Source: Hofstenia miamia
Taxonomy: Eukaryota; Xenacoelomorpha; Acoela
DNA length: 32,880 nucleotides
Assembly (NCBI GenBank): GCA_004352715.1
Contig: SCFE01000049.1
Span: 261,054-293,933, forward strand
Reading direction: 5' to 3'
Shown: piece after piece, positions 17,724-27,734 of the stretch
How the letters are laid out: each line of letters begins with the position of its first letter
Numbering within the stretch: position 1 is the first letter of the stretch
Notes under the pieces: generated by a model
Seen by the model: the letters and a program-made list of their open reading frames with translations, nothing else
Told to the model about the DNA's origin: nothing
Databases searched by the model: none
Position numbers and translations under genes: made by a program

Positions 17724-19060
17724 TTATTTTTTGAGAGCTCTCGAGCCACGCAGACACAATATTGTGCTTCTCAGAAACGCAAAGCTGATTTCAGTTCTGA
17801 GATGCCTGATTAAATCTGAGTAGGAATTCTTCTTCTTCTTCTTCGCTACTTTGAGGGCAATTTGCTTAATGGTCTTATGACTTGATCGGCTGCATCTTCC
17901 AGTCGTCGCAAAGATCAAGGTAGTGAAGGACCTATGCTCAACGTTGATGATTCGTTCTTTATATTTGGAATTTTTGAGCCCCTTGTGATACCCATATGCA
18001 TCTTTTATCGTTTTTGGGCAACTCTTCGAAAGGGAGTTGAAAACCTTTACATCAAAAAATGTTCTTTCAAAAGACGTTCCCCAAAGCCCATTTGCTTTGA
18101 TATCTAGCTGAGCCTCTTCGTTTGTTGAGGTTGTAAGTTTTGAGAATCGGAAAATATCAACAGGTTGAAGTTTAGGTTCGACTTGAACATCAAAGCATAT
18201 ATCTTTCAAGAAATGTGCAAAAGTGTCATGAATTTTATTATGTTAAATAATGGTGTATCCGCCTTTTGCACAGTGAAGAACATGGGTAACTGTGAACTCC
18301 TGCCCACAAGGGCAAAATTGTGGCCATATCTAAACGATATGCCATTTAGAAAATCTCGCTTACTTAGATGATAATTGTATCGTTTGAGGGGAAGGGCATT
18401 TAACCACATAGATGATCCTTTTTCTTTGGCGAGCCGAACAGAGTATTGCTGCTCACTGTCTAAGGCATCTAGGATGTCATTTGCTTTTAGTTGTAATGAT
18501 GTTACTGATACTTTCTGTATGACAGCTATAGCTCTGTGCTGCGCCATGTCTGCTTGCAACTGTTCTATTTCATCTATGGTTACAGTAATTGAGTTTTCAT
18601 ATTCATTCTCAGTCTGACAGTGATTTGATGTTCAGGCCACCCAATCGGACTGGCATTAGAGGAAGGCCTTCCATTGAGGTTTGGTAAAAGTTTCTCGTAT
18701 ATGAGTTTCTCTATGTCTTTGAGTTTTTCACTAAACAAGGCGTGTTGTTCTTGTAATAAAATTGATTTTACTTTGAAAGCCATGCGTAAGGCATGAATAT
18801 GACGTGTGGGGTGATTTTTTCGAGAAGTCGCCTAGCTTCCTTACAATATTAAGATAGGTGTTTACTTTTTCATTAGAAAACGAGTCGCAATATTCTGTAT
18901 TTCCAATTGCAGAGGCGAGAACTCTTCTACCGAGGGTAATTTTTGCATTAGTTGATTCAAATAATTTATAGGCCTCTTCTTTCATATTTTGGTTGAATAT
19001 CAATTGCCATTTTGGTGGATTTACAAAGTAGCCATATGTCGGTCCTTCCACTATAGGCTT
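17724..19060 (-). pseudogene. RT-family remnant B with PD-(D/E)XK-like tail
   Basis: Read leftward from 19060: EGPTYGYFVNPPKW; RRVLASAIGNTEYCDSF; CLTHGFQSKINFITRT; DIEKLIYEKLLPNLNGRPSS; EKGSSMWLNALPLKRY; then an open piece (18209-17724) with EAQLDIKANGLWG, FFDVKVFN, EHRSFTTLIFATTG and FAFLRSTILCLRGSR. From memory this order is that of a reverse-transcriptase element family common in cnidarians and sponges; the part seen is downstream of the catalytic box. In the last piece Asp36, Asp53 and Lys55 fit the D...(D/E)xK core of PD-(D/E)XK nucleases. Frameshifts split it into at least four frames and the expected Cys pair after the SSxWL motif is lost, so it is inactive. A run of AAG codons gives Lys5 near 17840. 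Confidence 0.6.
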
Positions 19061-19065
19061 CGTAT

Positions 19066-19793
19066 ATCAATGCTATTTGAAGCACCACACTCGCATGTTC
19101 GTGATAATTGCATTATTGGCCAATTATAGTGAAGACTGATTGCATCTCGATTCTCATTACTGTTTAAGTAGAAGCCAAGATTTCATGATATTGTGGTAGT
19201 TAGCCATGAAGATGTTCCTTTTGGCTCCAACAGATGAAAACGTTGTCTTGTTTCAGAGGAGCAGTTAGTTAAAATTCGTGAGGTACCTTTATTTAAGAGT
19301 TGCGTTCTGTGTTGGAACTATAAGTCCCATTTCGCCTTCAGAACATAGTGAGGCGATAATATCTCGTTGGTCTTTGCTTAAGACTCTTGCCAATAGAGAC
19401 TTTAAGAACTTAATTGTACTATGTTCCAGTTTTCTTAATTCAATGTTGATTTCAGAAATTGTTCTCATTGAAAATGTCAATTTCCATTGTAGTACCTTCC
19501 TAAGCATTGTATAAGCTAGATGGCGTTCAGTATATGCTATTTCAGTCATTTATCAATTTCTAAGCATTATTTTTCAATCCTTTGTTCAACTTAATGTTTT
19601 TAAAAATGTTGTGATCCAATAGAAGAGCCAGATATCTTTGTCTTTTTAAAGTGGTATTGGCATTTGGAAATCGTTTTTGTGCGCTTTGAAAATTTGATTT
19701 ATTCTTATCCATACTTAGGAACAAGATTGTTTGATGTTTCTCACCATTCCTTGACAGTTTGTAAATTTCCAATTCCTGAATCATCACCTGCAT
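19066..19793 (-). pseudogene. RT-family remnant A, upstream of B
   Basis: Read leftward: KRQRYLALLLDHNIFKN (19793-19560), LRKVLQWKLTFSMRTISEIN and LRKLEHSTIKFLKS with GLIVPT (19549-19289), then GTSSWLTTTIS, a stop, LGFYLN and RTCECG (about 19227-19070). These are the same landmarks, in the same order, as remnant B, but the residues differ a good deal. A ends at the CxCG landmark, and B restarts immediately at the earlier GPxYGYF landmark. So the two are separate head-to-tail fragments, not one gene. Several stops and frameshifts. The nuclease-like tail is not present in A. Confidence 0.55.
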
Positions 19794-20157
19794 ACCATTC
19801 TTAATGGCATTGTAAATAACTTAAATCGTTAATAAGAGGCAGTATACTTAGAGCATAAAAAGCAGCTGCTCAATTGTCACTTTGAGTTGATTCTTTCTTT
19901 GAAAGTAATTCTTTACCTCCTCCAAGTATTTATCTTACTGGGCTACGATAAATATTTATCAAATACTTTGAATAAATATAAAATATGAAATCAATCCAAG
20001 ATACAATGCTCCAATTGAATTTCTTAAATTCTGAAGGAATTCTTGGATTGTCTAATTAATAGTACTTCAAGTGTAAAAACTCAACAGCCTCTCCCTGATA
20101 AATGTACCACAAAAGTTTCACCTACTGCAAAAGCGCACAAATAAAAAACCATAATGT
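19794..20157. other. No gene seen
   Basis: AT-rich spacer between the antisense RT remnants and the + strand LINE. It may include that LINE's 5' untranslated region. Confidence 0.5.
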
Positions 20158-20810
20158 CAAGCAAATTATTAAAACAGAAAGATGGCAAAATAAATGCCGA
20201 GTAATGCAAAAAATTAGTAGCCTATGTCGAAAAAATTAACAAAAATATTGATGGTAGTAATTCAATCATTGATCACCTCACAATTTCAAATAAAAATGCC
20301 TGCAGTGTCAAAAAAATTATGAAACCAATGTTATTGGAAAGAACTATCAAAAGTTCAAAATATCACATTAAAATCCTCAAATAAATTCATACCTAAGATA
20401 AACTTTCAGGTATTCCATTGTATGATAATAGAGATTTTGATTACTTCGAAAGCAAATTATTTGAAAGCAACAATAAATTATTCAATGAAATTAAAGATGG
20501 AGAATACACTAACAAATATTATAATTGTAAAGAAGAAATCTTCTTTAGCTTTATAAAGTTGCATGTCAGTGATTATTTATATATCAAAATGTGTTTGAAT
20601 TGTGGTAAATTTGGTCACACAAAAAATTCATGTGTAAATGATATCAATAATTGTATTTTTTGCATTAAAAATCATAATTACCTAGAATGTCCAAGTAAAA
20701 ATATCAACCATCAGCATTGTTCCATAAATGTTTTAACTCCAATAACTATAATAACAACACAACAAATCATAATACACTTAACAAAGAACAGGTACAACTT
20801 ACGAAATTAA
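20158..20810 (+). pseudogene. LINE ORF1 remnant with zinc knuckles
   Basis: The open piece 20418-20810 (130 codons) holds FFSFIKLHVSDYLYIKMCLN, then a CCHC knuckle CxxCxxxxHxxxxC (CLNCGKFGHTKNSC) and directly after it a second, shorter one, CIFCIKNHNYLEC (CxxCxxxHxxxxC). Upstream, 20158-20417 has frame pieces (NIDGSNSIIDHL; IPLYDNRDFDYF) separated by stops. Paired knuckles at the end of a gag-like ORF1 followed by an endonuclease/RT ORF2 are typical of I/Jockey-clade LINEs; they bind the element RNA. The start is lost, so this is a pseudogene. Confidence 0.6.
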
Positions 20811-21210
20811 AGACTAAGTATGAACAAATCCAACCCTTATAACAAAGATATCATTTCATTTATGCAATTAAATATTAAAATACATCTTAATAAAGTAGAA
20901 GTCGCTTAATAACACTCAGATTTATAACAAGCTCTTCTAATAAAAACACAAAGACAATGCTGGTCATCAGCCAATAGTTATTTAGTTCGCTTATTGACAA
21001 CTCATTTAGAAACAATCTCCATTTATTAAAAACCAATAACAGGTCAATTAAGTCTCTTGAAATTCGGTTAAAAGTAACTTCCATAATAATAATAAACTCC
21101 TGTCCCTTTGACTGTCAAAAAGTAGTGCATCAATGCCTCTTGTTCATCAATTTGGGTTATACTATAACCACTTATATCTATTAGTAATGATCTGATAGGA
21201 AAAAGTGCAT

Positions 21211-21239
21211 TTAAGATAAGATAAGATAAGATAAGATAG
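21211..21239 (+). repeat. (AGATA)n microsatellite
   Basis: About five AGATA units lie in the decayed endonuclease region. Nearby, TATATTTGGATGA occurs at about 21241 and again at about 21294, a direct repeat of 13 bases. A microsatellite tail plus short direct repeats could mark a small decayed insertion. Confidence 0.7.
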
Positions 21240-21334
21240 TATATTTGGATGACTTTCTGATATAATATTAGTTTGGCATCTGTCTAAAAATACTATATTT
21301 GGATGATTTTATATTATACATTCTTGTAATATCA

Positions 21335-21663
21335 GTCGGGCTAACACAGGTCTGACTTTTCACATAAACATTACTAAAACTGTTCTGTATTTACAATAAA
21401 AGTATCATTTTATATACAATTTAGCTATTAACATATTTACAAGCATGAGAAAACACAAGACTGGCCAGGTACTCTCAATCCTAAGTAAGATATTTGAAAA
21501 AATATTATATAACCAAATAAATAAGAGTCAAAGCAAATTTATTGCTTAATGTATACAAAATTCTACAAACTAACACATGACAAAAGAAAAATAAAATATA
21601 AGCAAATAAATTACTACAAATTAATATGTACAATATATAATAATATAATCAATGTTTGTGTGA
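21335..21663. repeat. First copy of 329 bp duplication at an N
   Basis: Runs from GTCGGGCTAACACAGG to GTTTGTGTGA and is repeated base for base, as far as I can see, at 21665-21993, with only the N at 21664 between. Position and identity point to an unmerged overlap of two contigs. The copy includes a piece of the 2A-LINE 3' end (21530-21663). Confidence 0.88.
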
Positions 21664-21664
21664 N

Positions 21665-21993
21665 GTCGGGCTAACACAGGTCTGACTTTTCACATAAACA
21701 TTACTAAAACTGTTCTGTATTTACAATAAAAGTATCATTTTATATACAATTTAGCTATTAACATATTTACAAGCATGAGAAAACACAAGACTGGCCAGGT
21801 ACTCTCAATCCTAAGTAAGATATTTGAAAAAATATTATATAACCAAATAAATAAGAGTCAAAGCAAATTTATTGCTTAATGTATACAAAATTCTACAAAC
21901 TAACACATGACAAAAGAAAAATAAAATATAAGCAAATAAATTACTACAAATTAATATGTACAATATATAATAATATAATCAATGTTTGTGTGA
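21665..21993. repeat. Second copy of 329 bp duplication at an N
   Basis: Identical partner of 21335-21663. This copy continues without a break into the rest of the antisense LINE 3' end (to 22158), so it is the one with natural context on the right; the first copy has natural context on the left. Confidence 0.88.
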
Positions 21994-22158
21994 ATGTTTG
22001 GGTAGGTGCTCAATGTTGGATGTATGTTTCGAATGCATGAAGTGTATTACCGTCCCCTAATGTATATTGTTTTATTAGAAGAGACTGCTTTAATTTTTTT
22101 CTAAATTTTTTATAGTTTTTTTCTATTCGCGTTTCATAATCTAAATTATTCCACAATT
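21860..22158 (-). mobile_element. Third 2A-LINE copy: 3' end only
   Basis: The reverse complement reads ATTGTGGAATAATTTAGATT and on through ATGAAACGCGAATAG, the last codons of ORF2, then the 3' untranslated region with AGGGGACGGTAATACACTTC, ending GACTCTTATT. It matches 13615-13917 of the intact LINE with only a few percent difference by eye, so it is young. Heavily 5'-truncated, as is common for LINEs. It is inserted into the reverse-transcriptase region of the older I/Jockey-like LINE: that frame breaks at LYNQ on the left and resumes with QF and SINDAL on the right. Confidence 0.85.
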
Positions 22159-23220
22159 ATTATATTGAGAAATATTATTTAGTTTATTATTACAATTTGT
22201 GCTTGGAAATAATTTATCTATAAATGATGCCTTAATTCATGCTTTAGATGATTGGAGTAAATATATTGGCAAAGACTAGAGTGTATTCATTTTATCTCTA
22301 GTTTTATCAAAGGACTCAATTAAATTGATCATAATATCCTAATAAAAATCTACAACAAATATGCAATTTTGAAGAATCAGCAATACATTTAATTAGATCA
22401 TATTTTAATAATAAACAACAATATGTAAAAATTGAAAACATAACATCTCATTCAATGATAATTAACCAGGGAATCCCGCAAGGTTCAGTACTACTATCAC
22501 TATTAGTTAACATATATGTAAATGCATTAGAAAGAGTTATCTTATATTTCAATAAGAATGAAAAGAAGCTTAATATTAAAAAAACAAAGTTCATAGTCCT
22601 AAATATATCCAATGAGAAACTAAGCCTACAAGTAAACAATAAAACCATTGAACAAGAAAATAAAATTGTATACCTAGGTATTATTTTTGATAATAAATTC
22701 ATATTTAAGGAACATTTTCAAAAAATAATGAAAAAATGGCTCAAAGCATTCTGTGAGTTGCAAGCACCAATTTAATGGAAATGATATTGAAATCATATAT
22801 TCTGCCTCTGTGTTTAGATTCATCATGTTTTTTGACAAACTTACCTAAGTGATTAAAAATATGTTAGAAAGATTGTTGAATTAGAGCTTAGTTATCATAT
22901 GTGAAAAAGTGATCAAAAATTATCAGAAGAATTTACAATCTCCTTTCATTAGACTATCTACAAAAACTAAAATCACTACAAATATTTTTCAAAATTAAAT
23001 CAAGAGAAGCACTTTCATCTAAGCTCCATATAGAACTAAGTGGTTTTATATCACTTCTCACAATTTCATTTGCCCCAAGTCTGACAACTCCAAAAATTAA
23101 AAACCATTAGAAACATGATTTCAATGAAATTGTAATTATATAATTGAATAAATATATTCAATTTCTTTGTAGTTTAAATCATTGAAATACTGAATCGCAA
23201 GCAAATAAATGTATATATGT

Positions 23221-23819
23221 CTTATTATTAGAAACATTGATGTTCACTATTTGTATTTAGTATAATTTGTACAGTCCTTCAAAATTCTGCTTAGATTTAA
23301 AATAAAAATTGAATAATATTCATTACTTTAGCATTTATTTGTTATATATTCTGCTATTATTATATATCTAATAGATAGTATTAGCTGTTTTGTGCAGGAA
23401 ACATATGCTATACCTTTTAACAGTAATCAAATTTGTTTATTACTTTGCAAATGTTAAATGTAATTTTCAGCATATATATTTTGCTGTAAATGTAGAATTA
23501 GTCTGGCAACAATGAATGGGAGTCAGCTCTCTTATAACACCCCTGGATTAAAAGCAGTTAATACTTGAGCAGTTTTCAATATTAAAACAGCTGTGTTGTC
23601 TAATGCTACAACTCATTAAAATACATTAAAAATTGATAAGCTAGCCAAAATAACTATATTATTAGCCCATAGTAAATATGACAGCTTTTATAAATTTGCT
23701 ATGCATTATGATAGCACACAGTACAAGGCATATTAATGCAAATCATTAATTATCAAGTTAGATCTAAACAGTTTCCAGGATAAAATGTATATAAAATGCA
23801 AATATCAACTGTCAATTAT
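23221..23819. other. No gene seen
   Basis: Very AT-rich spacer between the two inverted LINE 3' ends; may include their eroded tails. Confidence 0.5.
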
Positions 23820-24060
23820 TATAATTATAGCAAATATTTACATTTATTTACTTGCAATTCCATATTTTAGCAATCAATATTACAAAGAAAACTAATTGAA
23901 ATGCAGTTTAAGGAAATACATATAATTATTCAAATTTATAGTTACAATTTCATTGAAATTGTGTCTCTAATGGTTTTTAATTTTTTGGTGACATCAGACT
24001 TAAGGGAAATGAAATTGGAAGAAGTGATATGCAACTGAACTAAGTGCTCTAGAAAATTAT
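23820..24060 (-). repeat. Inverted copy of the old LINE's 3' end
   Basis: The reverse complement reads CTAATGGTTTTTAA on the given strand against TTAAAAACCATTAG at about 23097-23110. Similarity extends over roughly 130 bases around it, and again at GCAAGTAAATAAATGTA versus GCAAGCAAATAAATGTA. So it is a second, opposite-facing 3' fragment of the 20811-23220 LINE family. No coding capacity remains. Confidence 0.65.
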
Positions 24061-24087
24061 AATTCAGAAAGAGAGTAATTAATGAAG

Positions 24088-24807
24088 AACAATTTTATCA
24101 ATTACTGTAAAGATCAAAGGAAAAAACTAAGAAAAAAATGCCCAAGGAGAGAGTTGTCTCCCCTCGTAGTCACAGCTGCTACAGGTGTCTTCTGCAAGGC
24201 ACTTCTCATTTTTGGGAAGTACCTTCATCTGATCATCTCAGTATGGTTGATCACTTTGTTTTGTCTCATGGGTTGATTAATCTTTGTATTTAGCATCTTG
24301 CTGGAGGTTGGTTCTCTGTTTGTTTCATAGTTACTAAACAAAGATATGAGATTAATGTGCCATTCCTGGGTATTTAAATGGTCTAAATATCTCTGATCTC
24401 TAGCTTTTCATTTAGGCAAAACATGAGTAGCTATAGTGTTGCTACTACTACCAAGGTTACTATCATACTTGACCTGTGTAAGGTCATCTTCCTCACATTT
24501 GGTGAGGTTATCATAATACTCTATTGTAAAAGAATTCGTCCTCTTCTATGATGTGTCTCCAATTTTAACTGGTGGCACAGACTAAAGTGACTCTGATCAA
24601 TTTAATGATGGTGTGGTTCAGTCACTCAATGACGCCATTTGACTGCGGATGGTAAGCAGTGGTAAAATCATGTACAATCTCGAGTTCTTTCATAAGAGTG
24701 GACATTAAAGAGTTTTCAAACTGAGGACTGTGGTCAGAGACCAAATGCTCCATAGGCCTGAGCTTAAAGATCCATTCTTTGGCAGTGGTATTGTCAAGAG
24801 GAATAAG
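24088..24807. repeat. First copy of 720 bp duplication at an N
   Basis: Runs from AACAATTTTATCAATTACTG to GAGGAATAAG and is repeated at 24809-25528 with only the N at 24808 between. I noticed two mismatches: CCCCTCGTAG versus CCCCTTGTAG, and CCATTCTTTG versus CCATACTTTG. It contains part of the Gypsy integrase on the - strand, so the integrase end appears twice. Probably a contig overlap from two alleles or with sequencing errors. Confidence 0.88.
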
Positions 24808-24808
24808 N

Positions 24809-25528
24809 AACAATTTTATCAATTACTGTAAAGATCAAAGGAAAAAACTAAGAAAAAAATGCCCAAGGAGAGAGTTGTCTCCCCTTGTAGTCACAGCTGC
24901 TACAGGTGTCTTCTGCAAGGCACTTCTCATTTTTGGGAAGTACCTTCATCTGATCATCTCAGTATGGTTGATCACTTTGTTTTGTCTCATGGGTTGATTA
25001 ATCTTTGTATTTAGCATCTTGCTGGAGGTTGGTTCTCTGTTTGTTTCATAGTTACTAAACAAAGATATGAGATTAATGTGCCATTCCTGGGTATTTAAAT
25101 GGTCTAAATATCTCTGATCTCTAGCTTTTCATTTAGGCAAAACATGAGTAGCTATAGTGTTGCTACTACTACCAAGGTTACTATCATACTTGACCTGTGT
25201 AAGGTCATCTTCCTCACATTTGGTGAGGTTATCATAATACTCTATTGTAAAAGAATTCGTCCTCTTCTATGATGTGTCTCCAATTTTAACTGGTGGCACA
25301 GACTAAAGTGACTCTGATCAATTTAATGATGGTGTGGTTCAGTCACTCAATGACGCCATTTGACTGCGGATGGTAAGCAGTGGTAAAATCATGTACAATC
25401 TCGAGTTCTTTCATAAGAGTGGACATTAAAGAGTTTTCAAACTGAGGACTGTGGTCAGAGACCAAATGCTCCATAGGCCTGAGCTTAAAGATCCATACTT
25501 TGGCAGTGGTATTGTCAAGAGGAATAAG
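24809..25528. repeat. Second copy of 720 bp duplication at an N
   Basis: Partner of 24088-24807. Here the integrase reading continues naturally to the right into the catalytic core, so this copy holds the true right-hand context. Confidence 0.88.
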
Positions 25529-25720
25529 TTGTGCATACTTAGTAAAGTGATCTATCAAGACCAGCAGATATTGAAATCCTTGCTCATCTCTTGACAATTT
25601 TTCAATGTCCATGTGGACTACTTTATTCATTCTTTCAGTGACCCCCCCAACTGTGGAGCTTGGCTCTCTGCTCTGGAAAGTGTCAGGCTCCTTGAAGCAG
25701 GCATGCTTCACACTTGTCAA
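25180..25720 (-). pseudogene. Gypsy integrase catalytic core
   Basis: The open piece 25720-25343 (125 codons) has VVHMDIEKL with the first catalytic Asp, then LLVLIDHFTKYAQLIPL. HLVSDHSPQFEN supplies the second Asp and AYHPQSNGVIE the Glu, 35 residues apart as in D,D(35)E integrases. A stop follows directly, and the same frame then reads LNHTIIKLIR, so the core was longer. The stretch between the two Asp residues is somewhat short compared with the family. It would insert the element DNA copy; the stop makes this copy dead. A second image of the last 66 codons at 24822-24622 is from the assembly duplication. Confidence 0.85.
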
Positions 25721-26051
25721 TCACATCTTGTACAGTAGCTCTAATACCAATGGTAATGTAACAAGCATTAAAGGTTCTCTCCATTTGGAAAATCATAAGA
25801 TGACTGTGTTTATGGAACTTCTGGATGAGATCTTGCTTGAAATACTCTGGAATTGCCAGATGGTTGTTCTGACTATGCGCGTAGAGGAGCCCAGCTTTGG
25901 TAAGCTTCCAATGATACCATTGGAAATTTCTCTTAGCAAAATCACTGATAGTGTGGTCAGGGTTTTTGACCTTAAAGATAATTTCAGACAAAACCTTGTT
26001 GTGTGATTGATGGGTGGCAATTTCCTTTTCCAAAATCTCCTCTTTCACCAT
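25683..26051 (-). pseudogene. Gypsy integrase zinc-binding domain
   Basis: 122 codons. The C-terminal half reads LIQKFHKHSHLMIFQMERTF, then CYITIGIRATVQDVIDKCEA, CLLQ. A His-His pair followed by a CxxC pair at the usual spacing is the HHCC zinc-binding motif that precedes Gypsy integrase cores. The first half (IFKVKNPDHTISDFAKRNFQ, then WKLTKAGLLYAHSQ) is like the linker after RNase H. It overlaps the core piece in another frame by 38 bases, so a frameshift splits the integrase. Confidence 0.8.
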
Positions 26052-26156
26052 GATAGGGAGGATTGCTTTCCCATTCCAATCTGCATTGATGTCAGGGAGG
26101 AGCTCATACTCACAAGCAGGGATGAATCCAAATGGAGTTTTTTCACCCAGTGGCTT

Positions 26157-26501
26157 TCACAGGTCTCTCTCATAACTTGGCAGAGCAGTGAAGTAGTCAG
26201 CATTGAGATGCAATCTCCCAGGACAATGAGTGATAGTGAAGGTGAAATCATTGAGGTATTCCAACCATTGGGCAACAAAGTTCAACTTGTTGTCACAGAA
26301 TTTTTTAAGCCATGCTAGCATGGAGTTGTTGGTGCAAACAATGAATTGGTGACCTAAAATGAAGAACCAAAACTTCTTCAGACTCTCAATGAGTGCTAGC
26401 ATTTCTGACTTTGTTGCTCTGTAATTTAGCTCAGCATTGCAGAGCTTCCAACTGAAATATTGTACTGGGCATTCCTGGCCATTGATTGTTTGACTGAGCA
26501 T
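26157..26501 (-). pseudogene. Gypsy RNase H domain
   Basis: 114 codons with PVQYFSWKLCNAELNYRATK, SEMLALIESLKKFWFFILGH, FIVCTNNSMLAWL and ITHCPGRLHLNADYFTALP. These are the usual RNase H landmarks (Ser-Lys-Leu, a Tyr-x-x-x-x-x-Glu helix, Thr-Asp-Asn, then His-x-Pro-Gly-x-x-Asn-x-Asp-Ala). Two catalytic positions look altered: the Thr-Asp-Asn is TNN, and NADA is NADY. It would degrade template RNA in the hybrid. It lies directly after the RT thumb region (26520-26737), where FLGRVIKTGRISI and MGFLNYYGSFISELA are readable. Confidence 0.8.
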
Positions 26502-26519
26502 CCAGCTCTTCTTGTTCAG

Positions 26520-27432
26520 CCCAGGTCCAAAAAATTCAGTGTTTTTGTAGTAGATTAGATATATGCTTGGTTTGGTTGGCTAGTTCAGAGATGAAGGAGC
26601 CATAATAGTTAAGAAAGCCCATCCAGCATTGGACATCCTTGTGTGAGCATGGAGTCTAAATTCAGTTGAGATGGTCTTTCACATCATTCTTAATTGATAT
26701 TCTCCCAGTTTTAATCACTCTTCCTAAGAAGGTAACTCATGGTGAAATGAGTGAACATTTGTTTCCATTTACCCAGAGCCCTGAGTTGTACAGGATCTTG
26801 AGAGTGCAAACCAATTTATCTAAGTGGTTGGAGAATGTGTGTCCAGCAACAAGAATATTGTCCATGTATGCAGTGATCCCAGGTTCAAGAACATTAGCCT
26901 CATTCCATAATACATGCATAATGTAACACTGAAACATAGCTGGAGCATTACAAAGCCTGAAGGCCATGTATTTCCTCTCAAAAAGGCCGTAATGTGTAAT
27001 AAAAGCAGTTTTCAGGATTTTGGCAGGCTTATTCAGTATCTGCCAATAGGCTTTACAGAGATCCAAGCACAAAAATAGCTTGTACTTGCTGGCATCATAT
27101 AGGAGATCCTTGATGTGAGGTAATGGATATGCATTCTTGACTGTGATATCATTTAATTGTTGAAAGTCAATGCAGAGGCAGTAATTCTTGCCTTGACAAA
27201 TATACACCATAGGTGCAGCATACGGACTATTACTATTCTGTTTGTACTCCACTCTTAAATTCTCAGGTACCCTTTGAACCAGCAACTGAATGGGATGATC
27301 ACTCTTAGTTTTGATGGCATGTTGTTCCCCAACAGCCTTTCCAACACTAATTGATCCATAATTAAACACATCATGATGCTGGTGCAAGAGGGCAGAGAGT
27401 GTGTCACATTCTTGTGGACTCAGTTGTCAATG
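26520..27432 (-). pseudogene. Gypsy reverse transcriptase
   Basis: The open piece 27387-26737 (216 codons) has GKNYCLCIDFQQLND, then LFLCLDLCKAYWQI with the first catalytic Asp (residue 109 of the piece). AFRLCNAPAMFQ follows, and the active-site box reads AYMDNILV at 173-180. The family box is Tyr-x-Asp-Asp, so the second Asp is Asn here (codon at 26857-26859). QLSPQECDTLSALL extends the domain upstream to about 27432, and the thumb runs on in broken frame to about 26520. With the active-site change and frame breaks the enzyme would be inactive. Confidence 0.88.
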
Positions 27433-27734
27433 AGTTCTCTCATTTACAGCTGGGATCTGAACTGGATCATTTGGTTCACTTAGATCATGAATTGCAGTAA
27501 GAACAGGCAGACAGGCTGCAGCATTAAGTTTGAGTCAGACCAGCGTCACAATGATGGATGTCTTTGTTGGATCCATTTGGATCAGGCATGCAGAACTATT
27601 GAGCACAGTAATGTAAGTCTTTACACAAGAGACATGACAAAGGTTGGGAGAGAGATGTAGACTGTGAAGGCATTTTCCCTTTGTCTCAAGATCATGATTT
27701 CCCCCTCATAAGGAGAGCTCATAGAAACAGCAAC

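Larger units (their letters stand above)
20811..23220 (+). mobile_element. Old I/Jockey-like LINE, ORF2 region, decayed
   Basis: After the ORF1 stop, FMQLNIKIHLNKVE near 20860 looks like the start of the endonuclease (xxNINGxxxNKxE). Most of the endonuclease is eroded; EIRLKVTSIIIINS is left near 21060. Reverse-transcriptase motifs follow: ILSKIFEKILYNQ just before 21529, then, past an inserted LINE 3' end, SINDALIHALDDWSKYIGK near 22215, DHNIL near 22330, NQGIPQGSVL at 22463 and, in the open frame 22455-22775, LNIKKTKFIVLN and IVYLGIIFDNKFIF. The YADD box has been deleted between YVNAL and the KKLN stretch. The C-terminal remnant has LSGFISLLTISFAPSL near 23040-23080. The 3' end is judged by similarity to the inverted copy at 23820-24060. 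Confidence 0.6.

Noticed and set aside
18165-18617. + strand frames over the RT remnant
   Set aside because: Shadows of the - strand remnant B, which has ordered family motifs.
21211-21239. CRISPR-like or regulatory GATA cluster
   Set aside because: Simple microsatellite with no spacers; GATA words follow from the repeat unit.
21335-21993. True biological tandem duplication
   Set aside because: Exact copies meet at a single N with one-sided natural context each; contig overlap is simpler.
25605-26318. + strand frames of 103-133 codons in the Gypsy region
   Set aside because: They overlap integrase and RNase H coding on the - strand, which carry clear motifs; the + frames carry none.
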